From Blakeslea trispora (taxonomy: Eukaryota > Mucoromycota > Mucoromycetes > Mucorales > Choanephoraceae), in the NCBI GenBank assembly GCA_025331445.1, contig JAIWNE010000037.1, positions 1 to 64,000 on the forward strand: DNA of 64,000 bases, written 5' to 3'. The notes under the pieces were generated by a model. The model did not search any database, had not been told where the DNA came from, and was given only the letters and a program-made list of their open reading frames with translations. Made by a program: the position numbers and the translations under genes. Shown here one piece after another: positions 11,415 to 22,519 of this stretch. Position 1 is the first letter of the stretch, and every line of letters begins with the position of its first letter.

Positions 11415-12024
11415 TACACTGCTAGTGAAGTTTTTGGGACCAAGCTGTGTAACGTCGGGACTTTCTTAGATTCTTTTTTTGGAGCAAGCCAAATATGGGT
11501 TAAAATAGGCCTAATATGGATTAGACTTAATGGGGGTGATGGGGGACTAGATACTTCATTTAGAATTGAATGGTTACATTAAAAATATGGATTTTTATTG
11601 GATTAAAAATTTGAAATAAAATTTAGCTGCCACCAGGTATCGGACGGCTACCATTGGAAAATAAATACCAGGGTAGGAAGGATTGCTTTAAGATACAAAG
11701 TAAGCGAATTATGGCTACAAGAGTCTACAGCCTACTTGCGTAGTATCTTAAAGCAATCCTTCCTACCCTGGTATTTATTTTCCAATGGTAGCCGTCCGAT
11801 ACCTGGTGGCAGCTAAATTTTATTTCAAATTTTTAATCCAATAAAAATCCATATTTTTAATGTAACCATTCAATTCTAAATGAAGTATCTAGTCCCCCAT
11901 CACCCCCATTAAGTCTAATCCATATTAGGCCTATTTTAACCCATATTTGGCTTGCTCCAAAAAAAGAATCTAAGAAAGTCCCGACGTTACACAGCTTGGT
12001 CCCAAAAACTTCGCTAGCAGTGTA
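11415..12024. mobile_element. Foldback (MITE-like) element with 281-bp arms and TA flanks
   Basis: Arms 11415-11695 and 11744-12024 are inverted copies with at most a few mismatches, around a 48-bp loop. The termini read CACTGCTAG...CTAGCAGTG and are bordered by TA on both sides, as expected for a TA target duplication of Tc1/mariner-related elements. No coding capacity. A transcript would form a very stable hairpin. Confidence 0.85.
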
Positions 12025-12227
12025 TCTCACAGTGTAAAGACAATGAATTTTTCTCCCAAAATCCTTTATTGAGTCTATCTAACTTTAGCCATAAAAATGG
12101 CCCAATCCCAACAACGGGTGACTGTGTGAACATTTTTCTTATCTTTCTTTTCTTCTAAAACCAATACATATCGTCAAATATGCCCTCTCATACAAGCAAA
12201 AAAATTATAGACGGTATATAGATCTAA

Positions 12228-12434
12228 AGATATATTCAAAAAGTTTCACCTCGAAATTTAGCCGCGACTGATAGCCATTCTACAAGAAATACTTAAATGA
12301 ATCAGGATGTCATAGTATGCTTGGGAAGAAAAAGAGCTTTCTAACCATGACATCCTGATTCATTTAAGTCTATTTCTTGTAGAATGGCTATCAGTCGCGG
12401 CTAAATTTCGGGGTGAAACTTTTTGAATATATCT
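12228..12434. mobile_element. Small foldback element with ~85-bp arms
   Basis: The sequence from AGATATATTCAAAAAG (12228) to about 12312 is repeated inverted from about 12346 to CTTTTTGAATATATCT (12434), around a ~33-bp loop. One or two mismatches are visible (TCGAAATT against AATTTCGG). Noncoding and MITE-like; its termini differ from those of the neighbouring larger foldback. Confidence 0.8.
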
Positions 12435-12456
12435 CTAACAAGAACAATTTAATACA

Positions 12457-12978
12457 TTTTACTTAAACACCTTATAAATCAAGCAATAAACAAATATATC
12501 CAAGCAAGAAAAGACGACACAAATGATGCTAGTCTTCTAAGCTTCATTCAAGAAAACGCTGATTTAATGCGCGAAGCTTGTAATATTGTCCCAAATTACC
12601 AAGTTTTTGTGCGTAGATGCTTTCAGAAGCAAGCCAAGGCACATAATGTCAAAATGGTAATGTCTTGAAATAAAGCCCTTCATAACAAAACAATCTGATT
12701 TTTACTTTTATTAGACCAACAGTGGTTCTATTCGTTGGAAGAAGATTTTGTTTCCTGAACAAGACACTACCATGTCAACTATAAGAACTGTATCTAGATC
12801 AGCAATAACTCAAACAGCCTTGATCAATGATATCTCTGAATGGGAAGTTTGCATCAGCAACAGCCCTCTAATGTTTGGTGAACACGATGTTGAAGACCTA
12901 TTCAACAAATACAAGCAGCTGAGCCTTGAAATCATAAAAAATAGCAACGATCCTTTTGGCATTCAAGAAATTGCGTAA
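12457..12978 (+). pseudogene. Spliced gene fragment of unknown family
   Basis: Two open exons, about 12457-12656 and 12715-12978, are joined by a 58-bp GT-AG intron. The joined protein is about 155 residues: INQAINKYIQARKDDTND..., CFQKQAKAHNVKM-TNSGSIRWKKILF..., ending DPFGIQEIA. It is helical and polar, without a motif I recognise. There is no start codon in a clean upstream context, since the small foldback element ends just before it, so the 5' end is probably lost. It lies directly upstream of the right nuclease-like copy on the same strand, but that copy starts after a stop and unrelated sequence. It might be an exon of the same family disrupted by rearrangement. Confidence 0.4.
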
Positions 12979-13045
12979 ATGTTATTGATTAAAAAAAGCT
13001 GAGACTCTCTTTTGGTATCTAACGCCTAATGTATACTGTAGTGCG

Positions 13046-14021
13046 ATCGACAACATTCTATACCTTGACATCCTCAAACAAACAAGTCAAGTGTTTAAGG
13101 ATGTGTTCCCAAGCTCCCTTGCCCATGACTTTCGAGTCAGTCACCAAGCAGTCTACAAGTCATTGAAGAAAAAGTTCCCTGAAGACATTAAGGCTGCACT
13201 AGAAGATATCTTGGATGACTTTGCCAAAGAAAAAGACTTGTTCAAATCACAGAAAGCAATCAATGAGTTACTCGTTGACATAGAAGATGAACAAGTGTTT
13301 CAAGTGGTGAAGATGGTGTTCAGCTTGTTAGATGAAGTACCCGAAGAAGAAGTAGTCATGTCAGAGAACCGCCTAACTGCAAGCTTTGTACATGTCATAA
13401 TGAAGGCAATATTCAAGAAAGATATCCAGATCATGCCACATATGTAAGATGTCTAATAGAAAGATGTTGGTTATTGGTATGTTAAACCTTCCTTGCTATC
13501 TCTAGGTCAAACAATGTTTGCAATGATTCAAATTGGCGCCCAGACTACAAAGTGTCTCGGATTATCAATAAGCGTGCACAACAAGAATGCTTTGGCGAGA
13601 TAAAGCCAAGCATGTGCAATGATGACTCGAAGAAGAAGAAGGATTTGATCAAGATAATGAAGTATGCAAAGACAGCAATTTCACAGACAAAGTACAACTT
13701 TTTCTTGACCTTTGTTGTACAAGGTAAGCTTCTTTTACCAACACAACGTAAAATCATCTTCAAACTCACATCTCTATAGAAAACATGATGCGCTTCTTTG
13801 TAACTAAGTACTTGTCAAGAACAATGTACGTGTGTGTTGAAGTTGAGAGCTTCAGAATACCGACTACTCTCAATGAAATAGCCAGTATAACTCTTGTCTT
13901 GACAAAGTTGATTCGTTTGGGTGAGCTCTACGGCAGCTGTAAAGCAGCAAGCATAGAAGCAGAAGATGAAAGATCATTGCCAGAATCAATTATTGATTCT
14001 TTTTTTTTAATAAATTTTTAA
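13046..14021 (+). pseudogene. Nuclease-like family protein (SNWRPDY...GEIK), right copy, 5' truncated
   Basis: The exons are 13046-13443, 13506-13723 and 13780-14021. The introns are 62 and 56 bp, both GT-AG, and the frame continues across both. The reading begins IDNILYLDILKQ without a start codon in homologous sequence; upstream of 13046 the sequence is unrelated and soon meets a stop. Middle: an acidic helical part. After intron 1 come SNWRPDY and GEIK (candidate PD-(D/E)XK residues), then a C-terminal region with repeated lysine/leucine helices and FRIPTTLNEIASI. From exon 1 onward the frame is intact, unlike the left copy. Probably no longer expressed as a full protein, but it could start at an internal codon. 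Confidence 0.6.
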
Positions 14022-14364
14022 TGATGATGTTGTTGTTGCTTTTTCTATAAGAATAATACTTGGCTTTATATACTTTATTCGACCTTTTTTGTTTTTCTTT
14101 TTTGAAAATCAAATCAAATCTCTAAAAACAATTGGTTCAAAAACAGCAGTGAGTTACAGGGTAACAAAAAATATAATCTAAACACTTGCTTGTATTAATG
14201 AATATGATAGAGTACACAAAAGATGGAGAGGGAATGGAAATCAGTAATGAACATTGGATAAAACCTATCAGATAGTAACGTGTACATCTTGAGATAGAAT
14301 TTTGGGTTTTTCTATAGCAAGTTGTGATATCGTGCTTTGAAATCATCATGCACTACCCTACAAA
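13046..14364. repeat. Right arm of second inverted duplication (~1.3 kb)
   Basis: Inverted partner of 6609-7926. The two arms are separated by about 5.1 kb holding a LINE remnant and two foldback elements. The duplicated unit is essentially one gene of the nuclease-like family plus its 3' flank. Confidence 0.9.
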
Positions 14365-14774
14365 GAATAAACAACTATTAACATATCAGTCAATAAAGAC
14401 ATTGGCCAACAATGTGGTTATTTATTTTTAAAATCGAAGAAAGGTATCTTTTTCCCCTCTTAAAAATGAAGCTGTTCATTGACATTAGTTTAAGGCGTTA
14501 TGAGATCTGATTTTCAATGACTGTAAAATACTAAAACGAGAAATAGAACTGTGCTATTTATTTATCAAAAAGAAGAAGAGTAGGGGTAGGATATCTGATG
14601 CATTGCCTTTTTTTTTATTTTATTTTTTTCAACAATTTAGAAAAAGAAAAAAAAGGAGTTCAAAAAATATAAAGAAATGGTAAAAGTGTAAGTGGGATGT
14701 AAGATGCATATGTACGGAATAAACAGAAAAGGCTTGAGTGCGTTTTAGGATATATGTGAGTTTCTGGTAGAGTT
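14365..14774. other. Spacer between repeat island and alpha-actinin
   Basis: AT-rich with poly-A/T runs. It probably contains the 3' UTR of the alpha-actinin gene. Nothing else is seen. Confidence 0.5.
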
Positions 14775-17353
14775 TTAGTTGAACATCTCTTCAACAAAGT
14801 ATTCATAATCGTAGCCTTCTTGTGCTTCAGAGCTACGAGGCATTGCCTTCTTGAGATAGTCAATCATGTGCATTGGTATCTGGCTCATTTTTAAGTCTAG
14901 TTCAGTCACAAATGGTTTCTCACCAGCCATTGTTCTAAAGGAATCCCTTAGCTGATCTGGAGTTGTCTTGTCTTCTGTAACGGATACCATAAATCGGATG
15001 AACTGTTCAAATGACATGAAGTCGGCATCATCTGTAATATCGTAAAATATGGCTTCGAGCTTTTCATTTTCATATACAATGCCCAAGCTTGATAGAGCAT
15101 ACTTGAATTCAGAGGCAGATAGAGTGTTGGTATAATCATGATCAAAATATCTGAATGTTTGTTCAAACTCTTCTAGTTGAAGAGGCGTCAAATTTGTCAT
15201 GTTTCGTGATACAATCTAATACGAAATACAGGGTTAGACGTTTTGAAAGAAAAAAAAAACAGGTTTTACTCACTTGATTTTGGATGAAGGCGCTTTTCTT
15301 CTGTACAGCCTCTTTGACTAGATCAAGACCGAAGCTCAAGTCCTCATAAGAGTAAACAGTATAGTCGTTTTCTTCGGTATGTGCTTCAATACACTCTTGA
15401 TCAAGAAACTGGATCATTTCAAGCTGATCTTGCAATGGCTCGAACGAGTTCGTGAGGCTTTGGACAAGAGCTAACTGTGACTGAAGACTACCTTCTAAAT
15501 TTACGAGCTTGGCAGAGATAGAATCCAATTGACTTTGGAAATCGTTGGCAGCATCAGCAAATGCTTTACGAAGACCTTCTTTAATCCTATTCGTTACTTG
15601 TTAAGCACGCATTTGTGCGATAACTCAACATGCTAGCTACTTACTCTCTTATAGTCCTGTTGATTCTTCGGTGGTATCCAGCTTCGTTTTCTAAAAGTGT
15701 ATTCCAAGTATTATCCAAATCCTTTAATGTAAGCCCAGGTGGTGGATAGTACGGCTTTAGGTTATAAGTCTTTGCCTTTGTCTGAATGTTACCCAGCAAT
15801 GCATCAATATCTCTCTTTTCAGCTACCCAAGATCGTTTCTCTGAGCTCTTGTACAAGTTGAAAGCCACGCTCTTTTCTTTTGCATCAATATAACTGTCTG
15901 TCAGTGCTGTGTTTTCCCATTCTTCTTGAATGAATTCGACTGCTTCCATCAACTACACAGAGGAAAGATATATTGTCAACACACCATCCGTTTTACAAAG
16001 TATTCGTACTTTACAGCACACACACGTAGCTCATATTGGTGTTCCATATCCCACACAGATGCTAAAACATCAGCAAACTTTGCAACTCTTCTACCTGCTG
16101 TTTCAAACTCGTCTAAAATAACATAATATGATCAAACATGACACATCATTTCCTGACATTGCTACTTGATCTTACCATGGGCAGAAAAAGCATGAAAGTA
16201 TTCAGCAACATATGTCATAACAGATCGCTCATCTGGCTTTTCAATATCACATACATCTTCTACATCCAATAGTTGCTACTTGATATAAATTTTTTCATTC
16301 TTTTTTAGATTGCATTTTCAAACTTACAGGTATATTTAACTTTTTGGCTGCTTCGAATGCAATAGCTGTGTTTCCATGTCTATCGGCCTATCAACGGTTT
16401 TTCGGTAAGTTATATGCTACAAGAAAAAAAAAAAGCGAGAATGATTTAGAATAGCCAACTTGCCTTATCCAAATTATGATAGTCAATTAGTTCTGGATGA
16501 TGATGGTGGATCAAAGCGCAACTAAGAGAGAAAGTATTAGTTTGTCATCAAAACATTTATTAAAAAAAAAAAAAGACTTACAATGCCAAGCCATCTGTCC
16601 AGCTATAAGTAAAATCGCGAATGTCGACATCTTCGTAATTAGCCGTTTTTCTCTGACACCATAGCAACAGACCTTCTTTTGCATTTTTACCATCTTGACT
16701 AATAAAAAAAAAGAGAGTTAAACAACTAATGGGTTAACCTTATGAATTATCTCTTACTTGATGTCTGCAATAGTAAATCGCAAAATGATCGTCCAGAGCA
16801 TACCCAGCACCAGCTTCAAGTTCTTGTTGACAATATCTTCTGCACCAATATTAGTCAGTGCCACACCTCTTGATTTGATAAAGTCAAGAGCTTTATTGAC
16901 ATTTTCCATCTTTTGAAAAATCATGCCAGGGTTCTGATTGAATGGACGAAGTGATTGGCCTCCAATAATTTCCTAAAAAAAAAAAGTAAATATCAAGATG
17001 TATAGCCCTTTGTGTTTGTTCCTTACTCACAAGTAGTTGAAGCAGCCGTACACCGTTAGCCAAGTCATCATTCAAGTGAACGATGTGAGGAATATGTTTC
17101 AAATCAAGCTTGTTATTGACCCATTTTGTAAATGCTAGCATTACGATCAATCTTCACAATCCATTTATCATGCTTTTCTTTCTCTTACTCTTTTTTTGAA
17201 TGAGTTCCCAAGCACTCATCTGTTTTTTATCTACAAAAGGAGATTTCAGTAATCATTTGAATACTTCAAAGGGAATAAACACTTTTGGTTACCTTCATAG
17301 CTTTTCTTCTGCAATGGTTGACCGAAACTTGAAGAAGTTAAATAAGTCGTCAT
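14775..17353 (-). CDS. Alpha-actinin (actin cross-linker)
   Basis: The ATG at 17353 begins [17 protein letters not shown], and about ten short introns interrupt the gene. The first tandem calponin-homology domain begins with the typical [10 protein letters not shown] after a spliced junction and contains [16 protein letters not shown]. The second CH domain carries [39 protein letters not shown] and [18 protein letters not shown] spectrin-like coiled-coil rod follows, shorter than in animals. The C-terminus has calmodulin-type EF-hands beginning [19 protein letters not shown] (loop from [14 protein letters not shown]). The second, divergent EF-hand pair ends in [12 protein letters not shown]. 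The protein dimerises through the rod and bundles actin filaments in the cytokinetic ring. I infer the family from domain order; exon borders in the rod were not all checked. Confidence 0.92.
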
Positions 17354-19978
17354 GATATTCTCTATTGAAACAATTGAAAGTGAAAGAAAAGAAGAAAAGA
17401 GAGAGAGAGAGAGGAAAAATTAGAGTAGAAGCCAAATAACAATCAAACTATAGATAGGGAAATGCATTCAAAATAATCTTCCTTTTTTAGGCCTTTCATA
17501 AACAACCATACTGAACTCCGAACAAACTGAGTTTTTTTTTTTTTTTGGATTGTCATCATCAGCTATAGTGGTAGAGCATAATGCTTAGGCAAATACATGT
17601 TGACTTTTTATTACAGATTGGTTCTTAAAAATTCGATCAAGAAAGAAATAAACATTGGTTTCTATAATAACAGTTTGAGATGATAAGCATCAATGCAATA
17701 AAAAACGAATCTTATTTATTTAGTAACTTCAACTACTGCAAAATCAGTGCTTCAATAAATTGGATAGGCAAAAAGCTTACTCCCTTTTCTTTTTTCTTAT
17801 CAAAAACTTAATACAGATGAAAACATGCAATTACACCATCAAACTCCATCGGTTACTTCTCAACTTGTTACAGTAGTTTATCAAATGTGCTTAAATAGCC
17901 ATCACAAAAAAAAAGTAAAGACTAAACCATAACCAAATATTCATCCACAAAGATTCGTTTCTTTTTACTGTCAAGATTTTAAAATGGACTGGATTTAAGC
18001 AACAAATAAAAAGAATTTGCAGCCTTAAAAGTCTAGATCATGTCTTGAAATCTTGGTTGATGGCTTTCCTTTACTGTTCTCTCTCCAGCTACTATTCCTT
18101 TATTAAAATTTATTTAAATACAAAATAAAACTGAAAGACTTGTTGTAATTTTGAGCAACGCAAGTTTTTTCAATGCTCGCTTTGTCAATACGTTTGTATT
18201 ATTACTACCCTATGGTTCTGAGCACTACTTTGCTTCACCTTCTCATCAAATCGCTGAATGATATACTTCTAAACAAGCAAAGTGACCAACAAATCTGACT
18301 TATCTGGTTGTCTTTTTTTTTTAGTCTTCCACTTTAGCTTAGTATCATCGAAAAAAACACTGTCCATAACTATTGAAATGATAAGCAGCAAAATCTCTTC
18401 TTTTCGTTATGCTTTTGCGTCACTTGATCTGTGTCATTGCCTCAGTTAACATCATCTCATATGTTTGCCATGTTTGTTGGGCTTAACAAAACAAATCTGA
18501 TTTTTGATGCTCCTTTTCTTAATGTTTATTGGGAAAATGAAGTCTATATACATTTTTCAAAAACATGGAGGGGAGGTTACAAAGAAAGAATCTAAGTGAG
18601 TGTTTGTTTTGATGATCGCGTGCTTAACATGAATGCTTTTCTATCATGCTTGAACTTTCTTCTTATTCTCCTCTTCGACGCTCCCCTCTAGATAGAGAGT
18701 TTTCAACAAAAGCAGCTCGCTTTTGCTTTTAACTAAGAAATGCTTTTTATAATGAGCAGCAAGTATTTCTTAGGTTAAGGCTATACATATATCATACTAT
18801 CTGATACAAACAGCTGCATTTCTCCAAGTGATTAAACTCTCGAATATATTTAAATACAAGACATACCTTTTAGAGCCAGAAAGAAAAAAAAAAAAACTCT
18901 CTTTTTAGTTGAATGCATTAGATTTGTGAATGGACAACAAACATAGATTGTTGTACATCTGGCCAAACAACCTTCCCCCTCTTCTTATTTAGCAATGGCG
19001 AAATTTGAAGCCAGCACTGGCATACCTTGTTGTTTTCTTCATTCTTACATTGTATCTTTTTCTTTTCTCTTGAGATAGTTATAGTGTCAATTTGATTTTG
19101 TCGTCATTTATGAATATACTGTTTTTGAGTGTAAGCATGCGTCAATACAGATATTGTTTCTTTGTTTACTCACAATCTGACCGTTGTCAAGTCAATCAAA
19201 ACAGGTAAAGATGAGTTGAAACATAAGCAAATCGCTTTTTGTTTTATTTAATCCAAATTGATGTCGGCAGAACATATAAACAAAATACAAATAGTTCCAA
19301 GCATTTTTTTTTCGTTTGGTGTAAACGTCAAATCCCTTAGGTTGTACATTTACTACTCAAAAAGGTAATGAACATCTTCAAGCCTTAGTTACTATAGCTC
19401 AAAGTCATGAATTGAATATAATTGAGATTAGATACAACCTACTGTTGTCTTTTGTTTTCATTAAGACAATTGTGAGATGTTAATTCTTCAGCCTCTTTCA
19501 AAAGAAAATCGCCATTTCCAACTCTCCGAAATGCTGTGAAACAGTTGTACCTTTTTTTCTACCGGGGAATTAAAGTAAAAGGCATAATGTGACAAAAAAA
19601 AAAGGGTTGAAACACGTTCAATTTTTAAGATGAAAAACAACGCGTTCTAGATTTCCTTGAAAAAAAAAACAAAAGGATCATCCTTGTGATATAATAAGTA
19701 TACATTTTTTTCTATAGTGAGGATCATAAGAGATTGTAAATTTGATTTACATTAAATGAAAAAAAAAAAAAAAAATGTTGACTGCTTATAATAATAAATT
19801 TGAGGGCATGACTTGACATACAATGACGATAAGATTATTTCATTTTAAAATATGGTGTTAATATGTCATCATATATGGAACCCTTCCCATGAAATGACAC
19901 AAGTACACAAAAAGACTATCAACTGTTACCATTCTGATTTTATATCTTTTTCTTCTTTTTCTTTTATATCTTTTAAAA
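17354..19978. other. 2.6-kb intergenic region, no gene seen
   Basis: AT-rich sequence with many homopolymer runs between divergent genes (alpha-actinin on minus, membrane protein on plus). No reading frame above about 60 codons looks real on either strand and no tRNA-like structure was noticed. It should contain both promoters. A pyrimidine-rich stretch with CT/GA runs lies about 50 bp upstream of the alpha-actinin ATG. Confidence 0.5.
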
Positions 19979-20675
19979 ATGAGACCACCAATCACTACTA
20001 CAAACAAAATCTCCAACTTTTTGTTAGATCCTTGGGGTACTGCTAAGGTTGTATTGCCCTCTGCTGCTCTTCAAGTAATTCTTCACCAAACTGTCTTGAA
20101 GAAGGCTTCTTTGCGTGAACTCACTTTAGGTCTCACTTTCCTTAATGCTATCTGGTTTGCTACCAGCTTAAATCTCAACTTCCTCGAGACACCTCTTCTT
20201 GCCAATGTCCCTAGTCTGGATGATTGGAACAAGTTAGATGTAGGACGTCACCGATTCAGTTTGATCAACAAGATTGAGGTAAGAATTTTTTTTGAAAAAG
20301 AAAAAATCGGAGGAAAGATAGGATGAAATTGACACATGGGAATTGTTATTTTAGGGTGTTGTAAGCTTGCTTAGTCTGAACGTCTTTTTGCATTGGAATG
20401 AGCGTATTGTGCGACATGATGGCTATGTAGATAACTTGTTGAAGGCTGCTTCATTGGCTCCTATTGCTATCACTGTTATTCACTCTGTTTACCTCTTGCC
20501 CAAGTTCAACAGACGTGCTGAAGATGTAGCTCAAGGTGGTCCCACTGCTCAAGAGCTCTGGGAACATGATCCATTCTTCTTGAAGGGCCATCGCTCTTAC
20601 ATTGCTTTTGATACAGTGAAGATTTCTGCCTTAGCTGTAGCTGGTCTTCGATATGGCTTAATGCTAAAGAATTAA
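19979..20675 (+). CDS. Multi-pass membrane protein of unknown family (206 aa)
   Basis: Two exons, 19979-20278 and 20355-20675, are separated by a 76-bp GT-AG intron that leaves the frame intact (NKIE-GVVS). The ATG at 19979 follows a pyrimidine-rich leader. The protein is 206 residues, with hydrophobic segments at roughly 20-40, 48-72, 100-115, 130-150 and 183-200, so four or five helices. Between helices it has the motif LDVGRHRFSLINKIE. A similar G-R-x-x-F-x-x-L-N-K-x-E arrangement occurs in small DUF4149/TMEM205-like membrane proteins, but I cannot assign it firmly. The segment FNRRAEDVAQGGPTAQELWE forms a polar loop. No signal for an organelle is clear. The gene looks intact and single-copy. 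Confidence 0.75.
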
Positions 20676-21133
20676 GATTTAAATTAATGTGTGTATATTT
20701 TGAAATAACAATCATAATAAAGGAAAGAAAAAAAAAAGAGGTATTTATAAGCTTGAGAAAATGATTTCATCTTTCTTGATTTTAGAGGGAAATTTAGCAA
20801 AAAGGTTCATCCTTCAATTAATTCGCTTTTGGTTGTGAATTTCTTTTTGTACTTCTCGCTTAAAAATAGACAGCAATTATTCGAATGGATGCGATGTTGT
20901 TTGAAAAGCATAAGTTTTTACAAATGTGGTTGTTTTTTATTTTTGTTACAAATTGCTTTTGGTCAATGCTCCAATCTGATTTTTTTGTGCTCCGGAAATG
21001 GTATAATCTACCTACCCGGATCCCCTCTTGTCTATCAAAAAACTTTAAACTGCGACCTTCTTTTTTTTATTTACAAGACTAATCTATACAATTGTATCTC
21101 TTTCTTTTTCACCCATCCATCCATCTGTCTCCA
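20676..21133. other. Spacer upstream of eL8 gene
   Basis: Holds the 3' end of the membrane-protein gene (AATAAA-like signal near 20714) and the promoter of the ribosomal gene. Just before the ATG is a pyrimidine-rich leader (TTTCTTTTTCACCCATCC). No gene seen. Confidence 0.5.
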
Positions 21134-22365
21134 ATGGTAAGTTTATCATCTGTTTTTAAAATTATGCACGTAAAACTGTACTTGTTCTTTTCATCAGCAT
21201 AGTGTGGAAGCAAGGACTATTCAGAAAAAAAAGAAGGAAGAGGAGAGAGAGAGAGAAAAAGAAGCCGAAAAAGCATGTTTTTATATAGATGATTCTCTCT
21301 CTCTTGGACCTTGATGCTATTTGGTTGGAACTCTCTCTCTCTCTCTTTTTCTTTTTTGCTGTTGCTATGTCTCCTCTACTTTGTTGATTGAAATCAATAA
21401 GCAATTTCTTGAGCAAAATATAGAATTATTTCTATGTTTCTTTCTCTTGAAATCTGGCTGAGTTTGACTTAAAGGTCAAACTAGTTAGAGTGTAGTTTTA
21501 TCAGAGTTGTGAATTTTTAATGTTAAAATTTGAATCTGATCGAACCCTTATCACTCCATGACAGCCTCCATCCACCAAGAAGTCTACCGGTAAGAAGGTT
21601 GCTCCTGCTCCTTACCCCATCAAGGGCAAGCAAGCCAACAAGACCAACTCTAACCCCTTGGTTGAGAAGACTCCCAAGAACTTTGGCGTTGGTCAAGACA
21701 TCCAACCCAAGCGTGATGTCTCTCGTTTCGTCAAGTGGCCCCACTATGTTCGTCTTCAACGTCAAAAGAAGATCCTTTACCAACGTCTTAAGGTTCCTCC
21801 TGCTTTGAACCAATTCACTCATGTTTTGGACAAGAACACTGCCACTCAAGTCTTCAAGTTGTTGCACAAGTACAGACCCGAATCCAAGACTGAAAAGCGT
21901 GATCGTCTCCGTGCCGCTGCTGCTGCCAAGGCCGAAAAGAAGGAGGTTGCCAAGACTGATAAGCCTGTTGTCATCAAGTACGGTATCAACCACATTACTG
22001 CCCTTGTTGAAGCCAAGAAGGCTCAATTCGTTGTCATTGCTGATGATGTCGACCCCATCGAAATGGTCATCTGGTTGCCCGCTCTCTGTCGTAAGATGGG
22101 TGTCCCTTACTGTATCGTTAAGGGTAAGGCTCGTCTCGGTACTCTTGTTCACAAGAAGACCGCTACTGTCCTTGCTTTGACCGAAGTCTCTGAAGCCGAT
22201 AAGGCTGAATTGGCCACCGTTGTCTCTGCCGTCAACACCAACTTCACCTCCAAGTGGGAAGAAGTCCGTCGTCACTGGGGTGGTGGTATCATGGGTCCCA
22301 AGTCCAACGCCAAGATGGCTAAGCGTGCTGCCCTTGCTGCTAAGGAAATTGCTGCTCGTCAATAA
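21134..22365 (+). CDS. RPL8: 60S ribosomal protein eL8 (L7a/Rpl8)
   Basis: The first coding exon is only the ATG at 21134-21136. It is followed by a 428-bp intron (21137-21564), and exon 2 (21565-22365) supplies the other 266 residues, giving 267 aa, the usual length. Diagnostic stretches are [40 protein letters not shown], and the L7Ae/L30e RNA-binding core, [20 protein letters not shown] to [20 protein letters not shown]. The C-terminus is [20 protein letters not shown]. eL8 sits on the large-subunit surface beside 25S rRNA and assembles early. Codons end mostly in C, unlike neighbouring genes, as expected for strong expression. The long 5' intron contains GA/CT microsatellites (around 21240-21350). 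Confidence 0.97.
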
Positions 22366-22519
22366 TAGAATTTGTTTCTTTTATTTAAATAAATGATTCC
22401 CCCGGACGCGCATCTTTACATAAAAGAAGAAAGTTGATTCAAAAATGAATAGCTTTCTTTTTTTGTTAATTAAAATCAATATTATCTGTAAATAAATCAT
22501 CTTTCTCATCTAATTACTA

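Noticed and set aside
1..14364. CRISPR array or prophage-like system in the repeat island
   Set aside because: The repeats are long inverted arms, not short spaced direct repeats, and the coding content is eukaryotic transposon and LINE sequence with introns.
21523..22362. 279-codon minus-strand frame opposite eL8
   Set aside because: Same codon-bias shadow effect as opposite uL4.
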